A stretch of 64,000 bases of DNA from Dillenia suffruticosa (GCA_033439265.1 JAVTVX010000004.1:21403701-21467700), one strand, 5' to 3'. Positions 33,519 through 46,400 are shown, counted from the first letter of the stretch. Program-made: numbers and translations. Notes: generated by a model not told the origin, from the letters alone.

Positions 33519-34833
33519 ATGACTTGCCAGGAAAGGAGAACCTCCGGTTGAGTGTGATTAAAACACAAATGAGACTCGGAGCTTTTCAAGATGCAGACAA
33601 AAACGGGTCGGAAATTTAGACAAGCAAAATTGGGAGTTTTGTTTCAGTGCAACTCGTCTTTACCTTATTCAGGTGCACTCAACTTCCCAATTTGACTATC
33701 CAAAGTCAAAAAAACAAAATCTTAATTTGTGTGTGTATATTTGTAGAAATTTAATTTTTGATATCTATATTTATAGAAAATCGAGATTTCCTAATAATCT
33801 AACTAAATAATTTACTTTTTTTTAAAATGTATGTATGTGGTTAAATAAATCAACTTAAAATGTAAACAATTTTTGTACTTAGAGAATAGAATGCAATATA
33901 AAAAAAAGAATAATTTTAAAGAGAAAATTATTTTTTTTTTTGTGTAATACATTGAACAAATAAGATATTTATATAAATTAGGGTATGTATATAAAATAAA
34001 ATATTTAAAATCAAACTAGTGTCATATGTATTTTTCGAGAATATTTATTTTTTATATGTTAATACATATGTTAAATATGTACGACATTAAATGTTTTATG
34101 GACATACATCCAAATTTCTTAAAATTTATAACACTCCCATTGGATATTTATTACACAGATAATATGTATGGTTAAAACTTTATGAGAAAAAAAAAAGTGA
34201 AAAAATTATGTGAAGTAAAAAGTATATTTTTCAAAGTGTTTGATAATATATTTACTCCTCTAATTAAAAATATCCTTTTAGATCTTTAAGTTGATACATT
34301 TCAATTACTTTTATTAACTGTCTAAATACAGTAGTCAGTAATGTCTTGATAAATAAATCTACTAAATTCTGAGTTGATCGGATTTGTTATACATCAAATT
34401 TACCGATCTTTTGAAAATCATGTGTAATAAAGAATTTTGGTAAAATATATTTAGTTTTATCTCTTTTGATATATTCTTCCTTTAACTGAGCTATGCAAAC
34501 AACATTGTTTTTGGATAATACTGTGGAAATATCTCTCTTGCAGGATAGATTTTCGGTTATAATAAGTTATTGATCTTAATAATTTCATAAAATAATAGAT
34601 TAACAATTTATATTTTTTCATAGATATTGAAATAATTAAGATTTTTTTTGACAAAATTGTAATAGTTAAAATAATTAAGGATAATTTTTTTATTTTTTAT
34701 TAAAAAATATCTTTTTAAACAATTTTTAAAATCCCTTTGCTTTAACTTTTAATTTTAAATTAGTTTTAATTTGGAATAAAGATAAACCAAACAGATATTA
34801 GTATTGCCCTTGAACTAATTTTTCTTTTAACTC

Positions 34834-34851
34834 TAAACCCTAAACCCTAAA
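34834..34851. repeat. Short interstitial telomere-like repeat
   Basis: TAAACCCTAAACCCTAAA contains two full plant telomere units in tandem. It is too short to be a telomere relic with certainty. Confidence 0.7.
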
Positions 34852-35301
34852 GAATAGTTGAAAAGGAAAAATTGATAGTTTTAATTCCAAAAATTGATAG
34901 AGAATTCCCTACCTAATTGGAAATAATATTCATGGCAAATAAACTAGAAGGGACGGAGGCCCGCACGGGCTGGGGTCCCCGGCCCAAGACTTTTGAAAAA
35001 AAAAATTATATATTAGATTTTAATCAATGAAAAAATAAAGAGTATAATTTTCATAAATTATTTACTTATTTTAGTATATTTTTTATTTCTAACAAAAATT
35101 ATATAAATATATTTTTATACTTTTGTCATTTTATTTTTAATTTCTTTTTTTATTATTATTGTTTGGTAGGAAGACTTCAGTCATTTTCAAGTTTACCTCC
35201 ATGAGCTATTGCATTGCATTGGAAACTAAAGATTTAAGATTATGGGTGTTCCAAAATTCTCTTTAGAAGACTAAAATTTTACTCAATGGGGGGAATTTGA
35301 G

Positions 35302-35303
<2 letters not shown>

Positions 35304-35332
<29 letters not shown>
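35304..35332. repeat. (ATT)n microsatellite
   Basis: About nine ATT units followed by a short (GTTATC)n run. Confidence 0.93.
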
Positions 35333-37479
35333 GTTATCGTTATCGTTATGAAATAATTTAATGGTATCCAGCCCTAGTGCCAACCCAGAAAATATCTCTT
35401 ACATCTGCAAAATTTTGAGTATGAGCCCCATTTCATTACAGAGAAGTCTTGAATTATTAGCATTTTGTTAATGTTATAATAATATTAAATGAGTCACTGT
35501 AAGTTTTAAATCGAATTAATTAAAATATAATTCTAGATATCGATTGGTATAATATAAAAAAAAATCAACATGGGGTAAAATAAAAAACGAAGGGCCAAAA
35601 CGAAAAGAAAAAAAAAATAGGGACGATGCTTTAGGGGCGTCCGCAAAGAAAGGAATAGTGGCGGGTGAACGGCAGAGCCTTTGGCGCTTTATTTATAAGG
35701 TAAATACCATCGCATTAAATGAGTTGACATTTGTTTGTTTCATTTGAAAAATATTTTAATTAAATTACAACCACTTAGAATCTCCAAAATTTTAACTTTT
35801 ACAAATATAAATCGGTGCATAAGATTTGACTTATAGAACATCAAATCATGTAAAGAGAAGAGGGTATTAGAATCGATGACGGTTGGAGATATTAAATTTT
35901 TTAATTAAATCTTGAATTTAAAATTTGAGAATAAAAAAAAATTATACTGAAAGAACTGTTTCCTAAATAGGGTCTCAAAAATACTCAAATTAGATTAATT
36001 GAAATATAATTTTGAATACCGATGATGAAAAAAAAAGTGTATTAAAACAAATTTTTAGATACAATAATGTTATTTTGTCCACGTAATAATTTTGCAGGGT
36101 TTGATTTCAACGAGCAGGAGTTTTGTTCAATAACGTTTCCATTATTTATCATGTAAAAATTATTTTGTACAAGTTATAATTCATTAAACATTATAATAAC
36201 CTTATTTTTTTCATAATGTTAAGATAAATAATTGAAAATATTATTATGATATAATAATTTTAATATGTTATGAAAATATTTGATTTATATTTACTGAATT
36301 TTATATTTTCAACTAAAAGGTTTCACTTTATTAGAATATATTATTCTTAAACCAATATCACTTTGTGTAGTTGTGCGTATTATTATGTTTAATACAAAAA
36401 ATAAATTTAATTTATGATATCGATATTTATAGATAAACTAGATTTCCAAATAATTTACTTAAATAAATTTTTAATATATATCTAACTAAATAAATCAACT
36501 TAAAAGGTAAACAATTTTATCTTTATCCTCTTATTTTGTAAATATTTTTCAAGTTTAATTTATTATGTCAACTGACTATCGGTCTGAGAAAGGTATGATA
36601 CATGTGCTTCTTCGGCTTCCTTTAACGAAAGAGGCTCACCAACATTTTTTTTATGTATACATGGATTGCTTGTCACCAACCGAATTTTATATTTCGTCCG
36701 ACTAATTCAACCCGAGCATTATAGGACCCTTCGTGAAGGAATTGATTTTTTTTTTATTCTATTTTTTTATTCTTATGACTGAAATCTAAAAATCAAACAA
36801 TTACAATATCCAATCGTTTAACCCATAAGAATTTAGTGAGACCCACCACCATTATCCATTATACATACAACAATCAACATAAGAGATCTACCAGAGGTCT
36901 ACCAGAGGCCTTTGACCCCTTTACAAAAGTTAAGGTTGGACTGTCTTTGTAGGGATATTCAAGTAATTAAAAATTCATACTCAAATATTTTTTATGAGAT
37001 AAAGATTTAAAATTTAAATTTTCGTAAATAGTATATTTTGGTGATTATTACGATTATATAATAAAAAAATTGAGATTAAACTTTGTTCAAATTAAGATAA
37101 GAATTTTCTAATAATACCGAAATTCTTAGTTTGTTTAGCATGAGAGATTGAGTCTCTCCTGTGATTCTTCACGGATTGAGGTCGGTTCAATTGATAGGTC
37201 ATTTTTGGATGCCAACTCCTCGACAGATGGGAGGACTCTCTGGCAATTAACCCCGAGACACTTTTCCGAACTATATGTTCTCGGCCAGCTAAAAAACTCC
37301 AAATTAATGATGATAATCTTAAAAGAAAATAGACGATCGTCGATCTCAAATCATGAGAAATAATTTTTTATACGAAAGCACTGGGTAATAATTGTGATTT
37401 ATTTTATTCTATTTTTGAATAAATACTATAATAATTACTGTATTTTATTGTCATTGATATAATAAGAATAATGAAGGAG

Positions 37480-38690
37480 ATTTTTAAAGGAAAGAAAGAA
37501 GGGAGAAGCCAAATTTGAAAATACTTGAAGATATTCCAAATATTTGCGAATTTAAATTTTGAAGAATTCCAATTTTTATAATCTTCTATTTTAGTTAGCT
37601 TATCTAATTGATAAGTTAGTTAGGTTACTTCTCATTAATTTTTTCTTTATTTGATAGTTGTTAAAAATTTAGAAAGACCTTCTCTTTAAAAATTAGGTTA
37701 ACTCACATCTATATATATATATACGAGACATTACGTATAGGAGGAGAGAGCCTAGAGGGGGCAGCCGCCCCTTCACTGTTTTTCCAATAGAAACACATTA
37801 TTTTTTGTAGTTTAGGTTTTGTCTTTTTGGGTGCTTCAAGTTCCAGCCAGCTGCTCTTTTGCAAGAAAAGTATGGTTGCCATTTTGTTTTTTTCTTCCAT
37901 TGCTCTTCAACTTCAATATTGAATAAAATTTTGTGAGTTTTCTTTTTTCTATATTTTCTTTTTAATTTTATTTTTCTAGTCGAAAGTTTATTAAAATCTT
38001 GATTTTTAATGGTTGTGAGATCTAATTGAACATATTAATTCAATATATTATAGATATTTATTTAATTTCTATGTTTCATGGATCATGATTTTCTAGAGTT
38101 TATTGAATAAGAGTCCATATTTAATAGTTCTAAAATAATACACAACTAAATAAAACTGTAAATCCGTAATTATTTATTAGTTTTAATAAAGTGGTGAATG
38201 ACATTTATATCATGAAATTGAATAATCTAATTTAAATGAATTCGTCGTATGTTTGTTAATTAAAAGTAGATTTCTCTAAATCTTAATACTGTTGAGACTT
38301 TAAATCTTAAGATTTTCTCTAACGTTGACTCTCGATTAAGAAAATAATTAACGAATTTCTCTTAATTATCGACAAAATAAGAAGAGATTAGTTATTAGGC
38401 GTTTGTCAATAACTATAACCAATTTATCTATAGTTATTGAAATCTTTAGGTAGGTCGATGATCAATCGAATGAAATCAAGATGATATAATTTCTTTAGTT
38501 AGATTTTATTCTTATTGATATTTTCTCTTTTAGTAAGTATTATTTAATTGTCTTGTTTTAATTGATTTTGTTGATTTATTTTATTAGTTTAATTTAACTC
38601 AAACTCTCATATTTTTGTTTTATTTTTATTTTTCTTAAAAGAGATAAATCTATCATTTTGGATCGGTCCTATATTCTAAACTTGTCTTTT
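37480..38690. repeat. Dispersed ~1-kb repeat, copy A (possible degenerate solo LTR)
   Basis: It aligns with 58590-59710 through a series of shared blocks: TCTTCTATTTTAGTTAG, TTATTGAATA, TTTTAATAAAGTGGT, AATAATCTAATTTAAAT, ATCAATCAAT-like and ATATAATTTCTTT, all in the same order and orientation. A TATATATATATA run and a TTGAATAAAATTTTGTGAG block resemble LTR promoter and polyadenylation signals. No coding domain is seen. Its right end nearly touches the ERF pseudogene stop codon. Confidence 0.6.
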
Positions 38691-38714
38691 ATGAAGTAGA
38701 TATTTTATTTTTGA

Positions 38715-39323
38715 TCATTTTACAATACACCATACACCATCCTCGCTATGGATCCCACCATCATTTTCTACTTCTTTGACCCGTTCCCCCGCAACCGTCT
38801 CTTTCACTCTTCTCTCTCTTCTCAAATCTGGCTTGTATGCATCATCAAACAACCGGGCATCTTGGATTTTCATAGAATTTGAAGTCACGCTACCGTTGCA
38901 AGCACTGATGCTGCTGCTTGCTGAAGAAACAGATTTGCTGTTTTCAGAGGAAATAGAGTCCTCTGTTTTGCACTGTTGTTTCGCTCCTTTTTTCTTGTTG
39001 AGGAGACCCTGTATCCGAGTAGCGAGCGGAGAATTGGGAGAGACGTGTGTGATGAAGTTGGTTCTTGTCTTAGAACCGCGAAGATGACAAGCGGCTTCAT
39101 CGTAGGCGTGAGCGGCTTCTTCTGCAGTCTCAAATGTTCCAAGCCACATCCTAATCTTGTGTGTTGTGTCCTTGATTTCCGCTACCCATCTCCCCGAAGG
39201 TCTCTACCTCACACCCACAAATTTGTTATTGTTATTACTTCGGTTTCTGCCTTTGAATTTACTCATTTTGGTAACAGGGCTCACTCTTGTGCTCTGTTTT
39301 TGTTGTTGGAAATGAATTTCCAT
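38715..39323 (-). pseudogene. ERN1: AP2/ERF transcription factor, ERN1/RAP2.11-like, with in-frame TAG
   Basis: A single minus-strand exon of 203 codons starts MEIHFQQQKQ, a start I recall for ERN1-type factors. The AP2 domain opens KFVGVR, then an in-frame TAG stands at codon 40 (39204-39206) where the family has glutamine. The frame then stays open through [40 protein letters not shown] and [10 protein letters not shown] to a TGA at 38715-38717. Several other near-invariant positions differ (TTH for TTQ, AAH for AAR, CHL for CLL, SKT for SNT). After DDAYKPDL the C-terminus looks unlike the family and is short. Intact members bind GCC-like boxes and act in symbiotic or nutrient signalling. 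As read it would give a 39-residue peptide. A sequencing or base-call error at one position remains possible. Confidence 0.8.
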
Positions 39324-40799
39324 AGAACAAAACACACTTACCCAGTTCTAAGAGAGAGATGGTGCCGGTTTTGTTGAGGCATCGAGAGAACAAAAATGGA
39401 ATGTCTCTTGGAGGCTCTGAATTGGCGATGAGTGGAGAGCTCGTCTATGTCTATCTGTTGGATTACATATGTGTGAATACATAAGTTTGAATACTGTGGG
39501 ACTGAGTTTTCAATGGAAAATTTTTGGTCTGTCCTCTCTTTTGTATGCTTTCGTCTGTTAGTGATTGTCAGTTTATGGTATCAGAATTTATAATTCTAAA
39601 TCACTCTTAAACCACGTTTGACCTTGTCTACCAGCACCGCATGCCCTTTGGTTTTGGTTCTTCTGTTGGATGAATGTCTTCCTCCCACATATTTACCAAA
39701 CCCCTTGTCATTCGTACGTATCAAATTTCATAATCAAACAGAAATGACCTTAACCCCGTCTTTCCCTGAGACTAAAAATGCACCTTTTTTCTTTGGGAGA
39801 ATCGAGTTATCTGTCCGCCTTAACGGTAGAAATTGGCAAATGGACAAAAAACCTAACGACAAGTGCCTGCCTACATGCATTAATGCACCAACATTACGTA
39901 TGTCCTCCTTATTTCATATAACTTCCACGAGATTGCAGCTATTTACATTTTAGTTTGAGAGTTGTTATCAAATACACTAAATATTAGAAATCAAAAAGTT
40001 ATGAATGCATATTAAATTTTGTGTACCCATATACAATTTTACTTTATATAATAACTCTTCTGTAATACTATGATTTTATGAATATAGCTCAGTATTTGAT
40101 TTTTTTTTTTTTGGTTCCAATAAACTTCATGTTTCCACCCAAAACAAAAATATATACGCTTTGCTACTCACGATCACAAGTCAGGTTTTGTTTCTTGTTT
40201 CTCTCTTTTTTTTTAATAAAATTTTGAATCTGGAATCACCATATTGGGGGAGGGGGTTTGTACCATTAGACTGTCCCCTTGAGGATCTCGTTTCTCTGGC
40301 AATCCAAATATAAATGGAAAAACTTTATTTGGATAAAAACAAAATCACTAAAATGATTTCAATTTGAGTGTAAGGTGATATAGATCCTTTTAGTACAAAT
40401 ATATATATGCATATGCTTGTTTGAATGGTAGATAATTAAAATCAATACATACATGAAGAAAATATTAACTAAATCAATTAAGTATAGAGAGCAAATTAAG
40501 AAATAATTAAAATTAGAGAGAGATCATTTAAAATAATTTAATTTTTTTAAATAAAAATAAATTAATTTATATAATTTTTGAAAGAAAAAACTTAAAATGA
40601 ATGAGATTAGATAGAAAAAATATAAATTAAATTGATTTTTTAGATAGTGAAAATTAAAGTGCTAATTTTTTAAGAGAAAATTTAAATTGGTTTATTTATA
40701 GAAAAAATAAAGTTTTATTTTTTAGAAACATAAAAATTAAAATAAATGTATTTGGGGAGCGAAGAGAGAGAGATAGAGAGAGAGAGAGTTGTGGGGTTC

Positions 40800-40885
40800 C
40801 CAAAGGGACAGTATAGTGGTTATAATCTCTCCTCCAATTTAGTGATTTCAGATTCGAATTTCTGTGTAACTAAAAAAAGAAAGAG
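40800..40885 (+). repeat. tRNA-derived SINE head
   Basis: GGGACAGTATAGTGGTTATA resembles an A box and AGATTCGAATTTC a B box about 40 bases later, followed by an A-rich tail. A similar copy is at 745-850. Confidence 0.5.
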
Positions 40886-41014
40886 AATTGTGGGAGAACG
40901 TGTCAAAAAGGTATAAGAGGATGGTGAGACCCATCACAAGAAAAGTAAAAGTCAGCGTGTTATGAGAGAGAGAGATAATCATGGTGCCACATTATCAATG
41001 ACGGCTTGGTTCTG

Positions 41015-41039
41015 CCACGTCAGCAAATTGCTAACGTGG
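41015..41039. promoter_or_regulatory. 25-bp near-perfect palindrome with ACGT cores
   Basis: CCACGTCAGCAAATTGC runs into TAACGTGG and folds on itself with one mismatched pair. It holds two ACGT cores, the heart of bZIP/bHLH sites, about 0.65 kb upstream of the likely CYCA2 leader. The flanks repeat TGACATG/CATGTCA fragments, so it may be part of an old inverted repeat, not a regulatory site. Confidence 0.4.
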
Positions 41040-41535
41040 TAACATGTAATGTCTTCATATGCTGACATGACAACGACAAGTCAGTATCCGTATGACACTC
41101 AGACTGTCACGTATTTCATGTCAGTAGTTAACGGTCATCTTGTCATCGTTATTGACGGAAAGACCAACTCATTACACTTTTAAAAATTTGAAAATCATAA
41201 GGTAATATTCTTAACCGTAAGAAATAATTTGTAAAAATGAGAAAAATTTTAAGAACCGAACGGGTAATTTACTCAAACCCTTTCAACGTCCTTTTTCTCA
41301 CAGGCGAAGAAACAGTGACACTTGTCTCCGAGGTGGATGAAAACGTGAAATGACATAACTGCCTTTCGATTTTGAAGGCAATAATAGCAAAAGAGAAGGT
41401 CAATTGCGTCCCCAAACTTTTGGGTAACCAAACTTGGCGTACATGGGCAGGTCAGAATATCAAAAACCCCAAATCCGCGAGACGTTAAAGAAATGGGGAT
41501 TTAAGTTTCAAATCAGGCCAAAGATAAAGATAATG

Positions 41536-41565
41536 AGGTGAAGGTGAAGGTGAAGGTGAAGGTGA
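41536..41565. repeat. (AGGTGA)5 hexanucleotide repeat
   Basis: Five perfect 6-bp units just upstream of the CT-rich leader region of CYCA2. Confidence 0.93.
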
Positions 41566-41649
41566 AAGAGAAGCTGGTAAATTTATTATTATTTTGATCT
41601 CATGATTTCTCCTCATTGTTATTAGAATTTTGAAATTCTCATCATCCCG

Positions 41650-41732
41650 CTCTCTCTCTCTCTCTCTCTCTCTCGCTCACAAACATTGAATCCCCACTCT
41701 GTCTCTCTGTCTCTCTGTCTCTCTGTCTCTCT
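41650..41732. repeat. (CT)n and (GTCTCTCT)4 tracts in CYCA2 upstream/leader
   Basis: A (CT)n run at 41650-41674 is followed by four 8-bp GTCTCTCT units at 41701-41732. CT-rich tracts are common around plant transcription starts. Confidence 0.9.
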
Positions 41733-41772
41733 TTCTTGATTTGAGGTTTTGGAGCTGAGAAGGCAAAACCAG

Positions 41773-42039
41773 GTTTATTTTCAACATTTCCTCTTTTGAT
41801 CCATCCTAATTGCATTTGTCTATCTTTTCTTTTTTCTTTTTTTGAATCTTTTTACTGCGTTTTCTACAACTTCAATTTTCAAAAATTTCTAGAGTTTCTG
41901 ATCTGGGCCAGTTTTTTTTTTTTTTTTAATACATCTCTCTACTCTCTCTCTCTCTCTCTCTCTCTAGATTTGTTGTTTGAATTGAAGAAAAAACCGGGTT
42001 TAATTTTGAAATTTCCCTACTACATCCAATCTCATTCCT

Positions 42040-42079
<40 letters not shown>

Positions 42080-43455
42080 ATTTCACGGTGCAATCAATTA
42101 TTTAAATTTGAATTTTGGGGTTTGGGGACCAACGTTTTCACTCTTTATCTTTAACGTTTGTAATCGTAATGTTGGTTTTTTTTTCCCCTTTAATTGTGAT
42201 TGTGGTTGATTGACTAACGCTTATGATTTCCTGATCTGTTTTTATTTGTTCTTGATTACAATTTGAAAATTTTGGAATTTCGGCACCTGAAATTTAACCC
42301 TATAAACTTGCACATTCTCTGATGCAATTACTGAAGGAAATTAGGGTTTCTGAAAATACAACTATATTTCAAGAATCGGATTTGAAATTGCTAACCAGAT
42401 TAAGGACTATTTGTCTTGTCTTCCAGATTTTTTTTTTTGGTGTGTCAAAAGTATTTATTTACAAAAGTATATACCGGAGATCTTTTGTGCACAAATTCAT
42501 TCTGGTTGATACTAGGGTTTCTGAAAATAGATATTGATTTTCTGTACTGATTAATTAACAATTTTGTGAGTTAAATTTAAGATCAACCCCACATTGTTCC
42601 TTTGTAATATGTGTATCACTCTTTAGGTTCATCAGTTGTCTGGAATTGAAGCCAAATAGGATAAAAGAGAAAAACAGAAGAATATATTTATTGAAAAGAA
42701 AAGTGGGGGTATAAGAGATTTCCCTGACCCACCGATTAAATGAAAGAAGATGAAGAAGGAGCAGTACATCTCTTCTGGTGTCTGCCAATTCAGTATCAAA
42801 CAGTCTCCATAAAGGATTTGTTACAGACTGATGGAACAGAACTATATTGTACTGTTGTATGCTTAAAACTCGAGATGAACACAAGTAAACATTAGATTAC
42901 TATTGTCCATGCTTTCGTTGGATTCCAGGGATTGTTTGCTGGGAAGGTAATAAATTCTGTACTACTGACTAGATGTCTGTGAATTGCTACTAGGCAATGT
43001 TGTCCTGGTTTTGGAGAAATGCAGAACCTGGAATTGCATGTATAGTGTCGGTGCTTCACAAGTCTAGTAACTGCTAATAAAATTAAACACCTAGAAAGGG
43101 ATTTTGTTGGTGTGATATGGAATTTGGTTATGTAAAGCAGTTTTGAGTCACAGATACGAGTTTCATATCTTTAGGTTAGTTATGAGTTGATGCATTCAGA
43201 AGAAACATCCTCTGAAGTTTAGTACTGTTTAATCAAAATATATATGATGTCAAACTGTTTTATGACTTTGAGACCTTCCTATCCAAACATACAACGTCTT
43301 GAGAATCAAAGATGTAACTCTTGTGCTGTGATTCTTTCTATTACTTCTACTCATCCTCAGTTTTTATGTCTTTTGTACTCTTTATATCCCAAAGCTTGCC
43401 TATACACGCCTTACTCTTCCATGATGTTGACTCTTATTTGCTCATGTTGTTTCAG
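41773..43455 (+). other. Probable intron in the 5' untranslated region of CYCA2
   Basis: AAAACCAG|GTTTATTT at 41772/41773 reads as a donor and TTGTTTCAG|GATTATT at 43455/43456 as an acceptor, 38 bases before the start codon. The interval is T-rich, has a (TA)n run, and gives no gene of its own. Transcript evidence is needed to confirm it. Confidence 0.4.
42042..42076. repeat. (TA)n microsatellite
   Basis: Uninterrupted TA units in the probable CYCA2 leader intron. Confidence 0.95.
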
Positions 43456-43492
43456 GATTATTAAGCATTGTGTTGTGTGCTGAGTTGTAAAG

Positions 43493-46400
43493 ATGAATAA
43501 AGAAAATTTTATTCGTGTTGGGGTAACAGAGCCAAGTGGCTGCATTACACGTGCTCGAGCTGCGGCCTTACATGCATGTACAAGTACACATCCTTCAAAA
43601 TTCCCCACAAAACTGGTTCAGAAACGGATTTCGAAAAGTGCAGTGTTGGATGAGAGTAGTGCTAAAGCTTCAGCTATTGATTGTCATCAAAACAAGAGAA
43701 GGGCTGTATTGAAGAATATTGCTAATGTTTGTTGTGAACATTCCCACATAAATTGTTTAAATGCAAGTAAAGTTGAGGTCAAGGCAAGTGACACTCACGT
43801 TTGTTGACTTTCCTACTTTACATGTATGTTTTTCTGCTTGTATATAGTATTTAGGAATTTCTGGTTGTTACATTTTGTGGAAATGGGATGGTGTTGGTCA
43901 AGCCAATACTGCATTCATTATCGAATTCCTAATTTGGTTGCATGTATGCTCATAAATGTTGCTAATGGATGTTTTGATTAAATCAAAATACAAGGCTGAG
44001 TCTAAAAGATCCTTTCTTTCCCTCCCAAGTCTAGGTGGTCTTGCTTTGCTCCCCCAAGTTTAGTTTCAAATCAAGAAAAATATTTAAAGTTATTTGGATT
44101 TCAGGTTTTGGTTTGTCTAATAAAACACAATCCAAAATGTGTGATTTTGGGAACAGTATAGTACTTTTATGCCTTTTTTTTTTGGTTGGGTAAGCCATAG
44201 AAGGAAACTAGAGCATCACCACTTTTAAATGTATGGTTCCTTGCTAAAACCACATCAAAAGGATTTTTGTTTTGTTTGAGAATCTGAAATTTGTCCTGTC
44301 AAACTTGTCAGAAGAAGAACAAGCAGGCCAGAAAAGCCTCATCGGAACTTCTTATTTCAAAGAAAAATATGGCTCAAGCATCCAAAGAAGAAGAAATTTC
44401 ATCTGAAAAACAAATGTCCCTAATAAAGGTGAAAGAATACCGAGATGGCTTCATGGAAGCTCAGTTGGAAAAGCAGAGTTCCAGCCATGCATTTATGCTC
44501 TTTAGCTCTTCAACAAAAGGTGTGCATTCTTTTCCGATGTCTAAACTGTGATCGTGCTCATAATTATTATTATGGTGCTCTTTTAACATTTTTGTGTCCA
44601 AGTTGTTTACCATTTGCTGATGCCCCACTTCTATTGGAACTGAAAGTAACATAGGAATATTTACTGGTGGAGAAAAATTCCTGTTCCTGTATATATGATG
44701 GCTAGGCATGCTTTAAACAAAAATTGCAATAATGTAGATGATTAAAAAATTATATGTGAAAACTTAAGGCGTATGGCTGCTGTTGTCTTTCTAGAGCTGG
44801 AGATAACAGAAGATTTATTGGTGTTCAAGAGATAACAATCAGTCATAGAAATATTTTAACAGGATATGAGCAACATCGAACCTTAGATGACGCCATAGTG
44901 CTTTGCATATTTTCTCAAGTTCCTTGTAGCAGCAACTGGCCGTGCAATATAAGATTTATTGACATATGTCAAAAGGTTCATTGTTGTAAAACTGGAACAA
45001 TGAGATTGCCTTCTTTGTCATTAATGATTATGTTCAGTTACCATTAATACAAGCCTTTTCACATAGCAAGGATTGCAGGTCAGACAAAGATACTGATGGA
45101 AGTTAGAGTCAGTTCTTGTAGTACATGTTTTAGCAAAAGCAGCAGGGATCATCCTTTGTCGGTGATCCTTTTTCTTTTTCCTTTTAATTCAAAAGCCTGC
45201 AGTCTAAGGTTTGACATTTTTTTCCCAATTGGACACAGCTGAGAGAAACATCCTGCACAAGAGCCTTGGGTCCTCAGATGAACCAGATGTTATTGACATT
45301 GATTCTGAACAGAAGGATCCGCTGTTGTGCAGCCTCTATGCCGCTGATATCTATGGCTATCTGCGAGTTGCTGAGGTATGTGCTAAGATCCTTAGACATT
45401 ACCCTTTATTTGAAACAACACCAGTATTGCTTTCTTTTGCAGTTATGATCACACTTTGCTACAGCTCACAAGCAGATCCTCTTCAAGTTTTATGGAAATG
45501 GTGCAGCGAGATATCACACAGAGCATGCGGGCAATTTTGATTGATTGGCTTGTGGAGGTTAGTAAGCCTAATTACACTAGAAACTTGTCTTTGCACAATG
45601 ACTGCGTGCTGTTATATTTATTTATCCATGATTAGGTCAACATTACTTAACTTCTGATGTTGGCCTATCTCCTTAACTACAAGACATAATCCTGGATGTG
45701 CATGGTAAGCTTGGTAATACATTCAAGATTCTATACTAAAGACATGTATCCAAGGTTGTCCTTAGCATGTGCTTGGGAATATTTGCGTTTTTCAATCACT
45801 AATCAAGGCTAAAAATTGAAAAAAAAAAAAAATCTTACAGGTGTCTTGATACTTGCCATAGTTTTTACTACGTGCCATATTTAAACCAAAATTTACATCT
45901 CATCAACCTTTGGAGTGCTTAATTATTTTGGGAAATCTCTATTCTTTTACTTTTCATTTCATATCCTGCAGCCTGTCCTTGGACCGCCCTAATTTGAATG
46001 TAGTTGAATGTAGCAAGTTCTACTTTGACTAAGAGTTCAGCATCTAACCTCCATAAGGCTCTTAATTCTATAAGAGCTGGTGCTGATATGTTGTAACTGT
46101 GTAATGATAAATCTTATTAAACTATGTCACAAGCTGTAAGTTGTCCATTGTTTTTGGTTGACTTCTTGTGTGCTTTCAGATTTCCTTCAGAAAGTTTTCA
46201 CTGCACTCACAAAATTTTCTGTAAATCTCTAATGAGTAGTGCCGTGTTTTTACTTAAGTGAGTGAGCAAATTGAACATTTTTTGGTCTAAGCAAAATATA
46301 TTTCCATTTTTATAGAATTTGGACACATAACATGAGTTGAATATCTTTGAGTTGAATGTCTTCTGATTATCACACTTCACACTCATGTGAAGCAATTATC

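Larger units (their letters stand above)
32802..38714. other. Spacer between ISS1 and the ERF pseudogene
   Basis: The part next to ISS1 (to about 33.2 kb) is its leader/promoter, with GA-rich and CT-rich runs. There is a compound (CG)n(GA)n tract at 33463-33512, a short telomere-like run at 34834-34851, and an (ATT)n tract at 35304-35332. SINE-like copies lie near 35440-35560, 35870-36025 and 36645-36835. A 1-kb dispersed repeat covers 37480-38690. No gene could be built between 33.0 and 38.7 kb. Confidence 0.55.
39324..43492. other. Shared upstream region of the ERF pseudogene and CYCA2, with CYCA2 leader
   Basis: This is a divergent intergenic interval. It has a SINE-like head at 40800-40880 (ACAGTATAGTGGTTATAATC then CAGATTCGAATTTC), a palindromic cluster around 41015-41160, a 6-bp repeat at 41536-41565, and CT-rich runs at 41650-41732 and 41942-41965. 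A (TA)n tract lies at 42042-42076. The part from about 41.7 kb is probably the transcribed, intron-containing leader of CYCA2. No protein-coding gene is supported between 39.4 and 43.4 kb. Confidence 0.5.

Noticed and set aside
33416-33619. Arg-Glu dipeptide reading near 33.5 kb
   Set aside because: Again a product of a GA microsatellite; no splice or family support.
41128-41137. AACGG core upstream of CYCA2 as a mitosis-specific activator element
   Set aside because: Flanking bases do not fit the full MSA consensus, and it is more than 0.5 kb from the likely transcription start.
42555-42884. Minus-strand open stretch of 109 codons in the CYCA2 leader intron
   Set aside because: No recognisable family, no splice partners, and it overlaps the probable leader intron of a plus-strand gene.
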